A DNA stretch of 64,000 nt from Tenrec ecaudatus (Eukaryota; Chordata; Mammalia; Afrosoricida; Tenrecidae): positions 124,513,583 to 124,577,582 of the forward strand of contig NC_134548.1 of assembly GCF_050624435.1 (NCBI RefSeq), in the 5' to 3' direction. Made by a program: the position numbers and the translations under genes. The notes under the pieces were generated by a model. That model was not told the origin of the DNA. It was given only the letters and a program-made list of their open reading frames with translations, and made no database searches. The number at the start of each line of letters is the position of its first letter. Positions within the stretch are counted from its first letter, which is position 1. Below, piece by piece: positions 60,125-64,000 of the stretch.

Positions 60125-60420
60125 TCCGAAAGTATTTGATAGGAAAGAATGGTGAGATTTCTTCTCATGTGCATTGGACATGTTGGCAGGAGAGACTGGT
60201 CCCTGGAGAAGGACATGGACCTCGGTAAAGTGGAAGAGCAATTGAAAAAGGGGAAGATAATCAAGTAGATGGATTGTCATCGTGGCTGTAACGATGGGCT
60301 CAAACAGAAGAACAATTGTGAGGATGCTGTAGGACTGGGCAGTGTTTCCTTCTGTTGTACACAGGGTCCCCATGAGTGAGAACCAATTTGAAGGCACCTA
60401 ACAACAAGACCAACAACACA
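60125..60420 (+). mobile_element. BovB/RTE LINE 3' end
   Basis: 'cattggacatgttggcagga', 'ctggtccctggagaaggaca', ending 'gaaggcacctaacaacaag'. Confidence 0.9.
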
Positions 60421-60538
60421 AGTGAAACTGTTACAGCTTTAATTGTAAAGAAACTTGGAATCTTCTCCTGAAAATGTCTGCTGAATAAAAGACCTTGAAT
60501 TAGAAGAGTTATTTCTGAAATACTATATGGAGAGGACA

Positions 60539-60752
60539 GGGAGCCCTAGTGGTATACTGGTTATGTATTGGGGTGCTAGCTGCAGGGTCAGCAGTTGATA
60601 CCACCAGTTGCTTCTAAGGAGAAAGATGGGGCTTTCTCCTCTTGTACATATTTATCCAGTCTCAGAAACCTACAGGGGTTGGTCTACCCTCTCCAGTGCA
60701 GGCACTAGGGGTCAGAATCAAGGTGTGGGCTGTGAGTTTGGTTTGGGATTGG
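60539..60752 (+). mobile_element. AfroSINE, full length
   Basis: 'gggagccctagtggtatact', 'gtcagcagttgataccacca', 'gtgtgggctgtgagtttgg'. Confidence 0.88.
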
Positions 60753-60799
60753 GAGAGACAGTGGCCATGTGGACAAGACAGGGGCTGCTCCTGAGGAAG

Positions 60800-61105
60800 T
60801 TTGCACACCAACCACTCAGATATGCGAGTAGGTTAGTAAGTTTGGATGTGGTATGACTTTGCCTCACATGTTTTAGACATGTTATCATGAGGGAGCAGTT
60901 CCCTGAAAAAGGGTGTCATGCTTGGTTTAACAAAAAAGGGGAAAAAAAGGAAGATCATCTGATATAAGGATTGACATGGTGGCTGCAACAATGGGCTCAA
61001 GCAACAAGGAATGTGAGTATGGTACAGGGCCAGAGGGTATTTTACTCTACTGTGCATAGGATCACTGTCCATTGGAATTGACCCTATGGCATGAACAACA
61101 AAATT
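60800..61105 (+). mobile_element. BovB/RTE LINE 3' end
   Basis: 'cctcacatgttttagacatg', 'agggagcagttccctgaaaa', ending 'accctatggcatgaacaac'. The 5' part (60755-60840) is unclear. Confidence 0.8.
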
Positions 61106-61123
61106 TTAAATTACAGAGTTCCT

Positions 61124-62260
61124 CTATCCAAAGCTTTGCTTCATAGATCTTCCTCTGTTTCCTTTTACCCTCCCACTACCCCCACCATCACGCTTACTCT
61201 TCTTAGGTGTGCACTTATGTAAATATATTAATATATAATTCTTAAAAATGGAAGTATTCACCTATGTACATATATTTATATGGCAATAAATTGAGGGAGT
61301 GGATGGACTTTAGGCCTCTGCTCAAACCCTGCCTCAGAGCAAGAGCACTTTGTTCTAACCACTGGCATTTGGTAATGTTCGCTCTCTCTACATGATCGCT
61401 AAAGACAAAATGGGAGTGTATGTAAATGTGGTGAAGAAAGCTGATGATGCCTGACTATCAAAAGATACAGCATGTAGTATCTTAAAGGCTTGATGTTTAA
61501 AAAAAGTGGCCATCTAGCAGAGAAGCAACAAGCCCACATGGAAGATGCACACCAGCCTGTGTGATTATGAGGTGTCAAGGGAATTGGGTAACAGGCACCA
61601 GAAGATCCAAAACAAACAAACAAAAGGCATAGTGTTGAGAATGAGGTGGGTTGGAGCAGATACCCACACCCATATGTGGACAGTGGGACATCCCCTCACA
61701 GAAGGGTCACAAGGAAGAGATGAGTCAACTGGGGTGCAGTAAAGCATAGATGAAACACAATACTCCTCTGGTTCCTTGACCCTTCCTCACCCCCCATGAT
61801 CATGACCCCAACCCTGCATTTCACTGTGGGTTCGGCCAGAGCATATACACTGGTACAGATGAGAGCTCATGACACACAGAATCCAAATCGGATAAACCCC
61901 CCAGGAACAGAATTTGGAGTAGAGATCCAACTAGGGTAGGGGAAAGGTGGGAGAGGCGGAAGAAAAGGGGAGTCAATCCCAATAATTGACACATAACCCC
62001 CTACCCAGGGGGTTGAACAATGGAAATGTGGGTGAAAGGAGACATCAGTCAGTGTAAGATATAAAAACAATAAGAGCTTATAATTTATCAAGGGGTCACG
62101 AGGGGGAGGGGAAGAGGAGCTGACACCTAGGGCTGAACTAGAAAGCAAATGTTTAGAAAATAATGATAGCAGCATATGTAAAAAGATGCTTGACACAATT
62201 GATGTATGGAATATTATAAGACCTGTAAGAACACCCCCAAAAATGACTGACAAACAAACA
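61124..62260 (+). mobile_element. L1 3' UTR copy with 11-bp target duplication
   Basis: Perfect duplication 'acagagttcct' at 61113-61123 and 62261-62271. Landmarks are 'tcacctatgtacatatattt', 'gatcgctaaagacaaaatgg', 'tggccatctagcagagaagc', and a purine tract at 62098-62118, ending 'acacccccaaaaatgactga' with an A/C-rich tail. Antisense open frames at 61399-61623 and 61867-62478, the latter extending into the flank. Confidence 0.92.
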
Positions 62261-62284
62261 ACAGAGTTCCTAAAACACACCAAT

Positions 62285-62473
62285 GGAGCCCTGGTGGTGT
62301 TGTGGCTACAGATAGGACTGTGATCCCCATTGTAGGCAATTCGAAAACACCAGCAGGTCCCTGGGAGAAAGGCTGGCCATTCTTCTCCTATAAACAATGA
62401 CAGTTTCAGAAACCCACAGGGGTTATTATGAATCAGCAATGACTCGATGGCAGTGAGTTTGGCTTCTTTGGAA
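62285..62473 (+). mobile_element. AfroSINE, full length
   Basis: 'ggagccctggtggtgttgtg' to 'gactcgatggcagtgagttt'. It lies head to head in reverse with the next SINE. Confidence 0.92.
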
Positions 62474-62477
62474 AACA

Positions 62478-62656
62478 TACCAAACCGAACTCATAGGGAT
62501 CCTATGCAATGGAGAGGAACAGCCCCATCGGGTTTCAAAGGCTGCTGTAGTTACAGATGCCGGCTGCTAATTTCTTTCCTTCTGTAGAGAAGTTAGTGAG
62601 TTTGAAATATGAACCTTTCAGTTAGAAAGAGCATGCTTACCACTGTACTACCAGGA
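62478..62656 (-). mobile_element. AfroSINE, antisense
   Basis: 'cataccaaaccgaactcata' and 'cagccccatcgggtttcaaa', ending 'ccactgtactaccagg'. Forms an inverted pair with 62285-62473. Confidence 0.85.
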
Positions 62657-64000
62657 ATTCTTAATAGTGTAGATAAATTATATTCTAAGAAAAACTTCTT
62701 CCCATTTCAGCACTTTGTCAGTCTTTAATTTTACATCATGAAAAATATTAAGTCAATTTACTTAATCTTCTTCTTCCCGGATAAATAGCATTTGACATTC
62801 TCACTGTTTAGAAGGGTGCCTGGTACAACAGTGAGATGTCATAAGTCCCTGTGGATTTAATGAACCTTCACTGAAGTGATCTACTTGCATAAAGTATTGT
62901 TTGTAATACTTTAAACATATTGGATGAAAACATATTTGTGGACATGAAGGACAATCCTCAGGTAAAGAAGGGAGGAGATGTGACTTTATGGTTCTAGACA
63001 GAACAAAGACTCAACTCTCTGTCCTCACCATTATCGGTACTAAAATGGCAAGTAATACAACAGAAATAAATGCTATCTTTAAATTACTTAATTATAGTAA
63101 TATTACATTGATTTATTGAGCATTTTAATCATCTACTATATTCAAGGCTACATAGTAGGTTTAAGGCCAAAGATGCAGTTTGTATCATATGTTTAATCTG
63201 GAAGACATATCAGAGATATGATTCCTATACAATAAGAGTCTAGAAAGTCATAATGTGATCTGTGATATTCTTTGAGGAAAATAATAGGTGTGTTTAGGCT
63301 ATTATGCTCTACTTCCCAAATTACTCCCTTTCTGCCTTTTTTTGGGGTGGGAGGGCATTGGGGAGTTGTGAAAAGAGAGAAACATAGCCCTGAAATTGAA
63401 TTTACTTACTATAACATTTACAAAATATGTACATATACCCTTAAGATTTCATAGACCAGATTTTTGCTCTCTCCAGTGCTGTGCTATAATGAAATATTTG
63501 TATTCATTTTCCTCTTTATCTATAAACTGATATTGCTCCATAAATACAAACTCTATATACACATGAAGATTTTCCAGGTGATAAGCAAGTATTTCTGTCA
63601 AGGGAATTTGCCAAAATGGAAGATCCCTTATGCACTTAAGACAGGGGATTCAAATACATTATTTCGTATGAGTCCCAATTTTGAAAAGGATTCATATAGA
63701 TGTAACACTTTCCTTTCATGGACCTAGTAAGGTAGACTTGGTGATACAACAGGTTTCCTTCATAGGTCTGGTAATGTAGACTTGTCGATCCAACACTATG
63801 GCTATAGCCTCCTGATACCAGACATTCCTTTTAGGATCTGATTCATCTACGTGTTTGGCTAATAGTATATCTTTCCATAGAGCCACACCAAGGATATTAC
63901 AATTCAAGTGCCCATCCTTCCAGCTGTTCAAGCATCTCTCTTTGGAACTGATGATTTTATTTTCATGTCCATTGCCTTATGCATATAAATATCAGTAGGT
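62657..64000. other. Unique sequence with a weak unassigned frame
   Basis: No confident gene. The minus strand over 63716-63931 is open for 71 codons, with protein-like pieces (NILGVALWKDILLAK, VWYQEAIAIVLDRQ), but I recognise no family. A 43-45 bp imperfect direct repeat lies in the same place (about 63717-63805). Confidence 0.35.

Noticed and set aside
61867..62478. 203-codon minus-strand frame, the longest in the window
   Set aside because: Lies on the antisense of an L1 3' UTR and continues into a flanking SINE, so it is not a gene. The recurrent part of this frame is discussed as a finding instead.

Overview
This window looks like non-coding mammalian nuclear DNA, most likely from an afrotherian and probably tenrec-like. 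The case rests on three repeat signatures read directly from the sequence. First, there are more than thirty copies of a roughly 180-190 bp tRNA-derived SINE that starts 'ggagccctggtgg', carries 'cagttcgaaaccacc' and ends 'gagtcg..tcgactcgatggcagtg' (AfroSINE type). Second, there are about seventeen fragments of an RTE/BovB LINE ending in 'ggcacctaacaacaa'. Third, there are two SPIN-type hAT elements with termini related to 'cagtggttctcaacct'. AfroSINEs mark Afrotheria, and SPIN is known in tenrec among a patchy set of vertebrates. The species assignment is inference.

I find no intact protein-coding gene, no functional tRNA or rRNA gene, and no CRISPR, prophage or operon structure. The window reads as intergenic or intronic DNA. 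It does hold one recognisable dead retrocopy of a cellular gene, an EIF1 (translation initiation factor 1) processed pseudogene at about 12550-13775, sitting inside an AfroSINE. It also holds two decayed copies of one mariner transposon family (about 18150-19290 on + and 37368-37785 on -).

Layout: 1-2520 is BovB, SINE and L1 nested in each other. 2521-7084 is mostly unique with old MIR/SINE traces. 7085-18150 is dense with AfroSINE, BovB, an old L1 3' end, the EIF1 retrocopy, a palindromic MITE, a SPIN element with a perfect 8-bp target duplication, and divergent L1 3' UTRs. 18150-19410 is the mariner. 19420-24400 is mostly unique with a few SINEs, including one with a tRNA-Gly-like head. 24410-26445 is BovB/SPIN/BovB. 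26446-33060 is unique sequence with SINEs and L1 3' ends. 33400-42745 is very repeat-rich: SINE-in-SINE, an inverted BovB pair around a mariner fragment, an LTR-like insertion, and two abutting L1 3' ends. 43140-48910 holds an old L1 end, a compound microsatellite, and BovB with an unclassified 550-bp repeat. 48911-51690 is mostly unique. 51690-62656 is L1, SINE and BovB again, with a second copy of the 550-bp repeat. 62657-64000 is unremarkable.

The elements form a parasitic community rather than a cooperating gene set. AfroSINE and the tRNA-Gly-headed SINE share tail sequence with BovB/RTE, which probably mobilises them. L1 supplies the machinery for its own copies and for the EIF1 retrocopy. 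SPIN, the MITE and mariner are cut-and-paste elements. The less ordinary observations are: recurrent antisense open frames across several L1 3' UTR copies; two unrelated L1-type insertions at the same internal AfroSINE position; an L1 inserted at the 5' edge of another L1; and an unclassified repeat present in both orientations. Repeat boundaries are by eye, about +/-10-20 bp unless a target-site duplication (TSD) is given.
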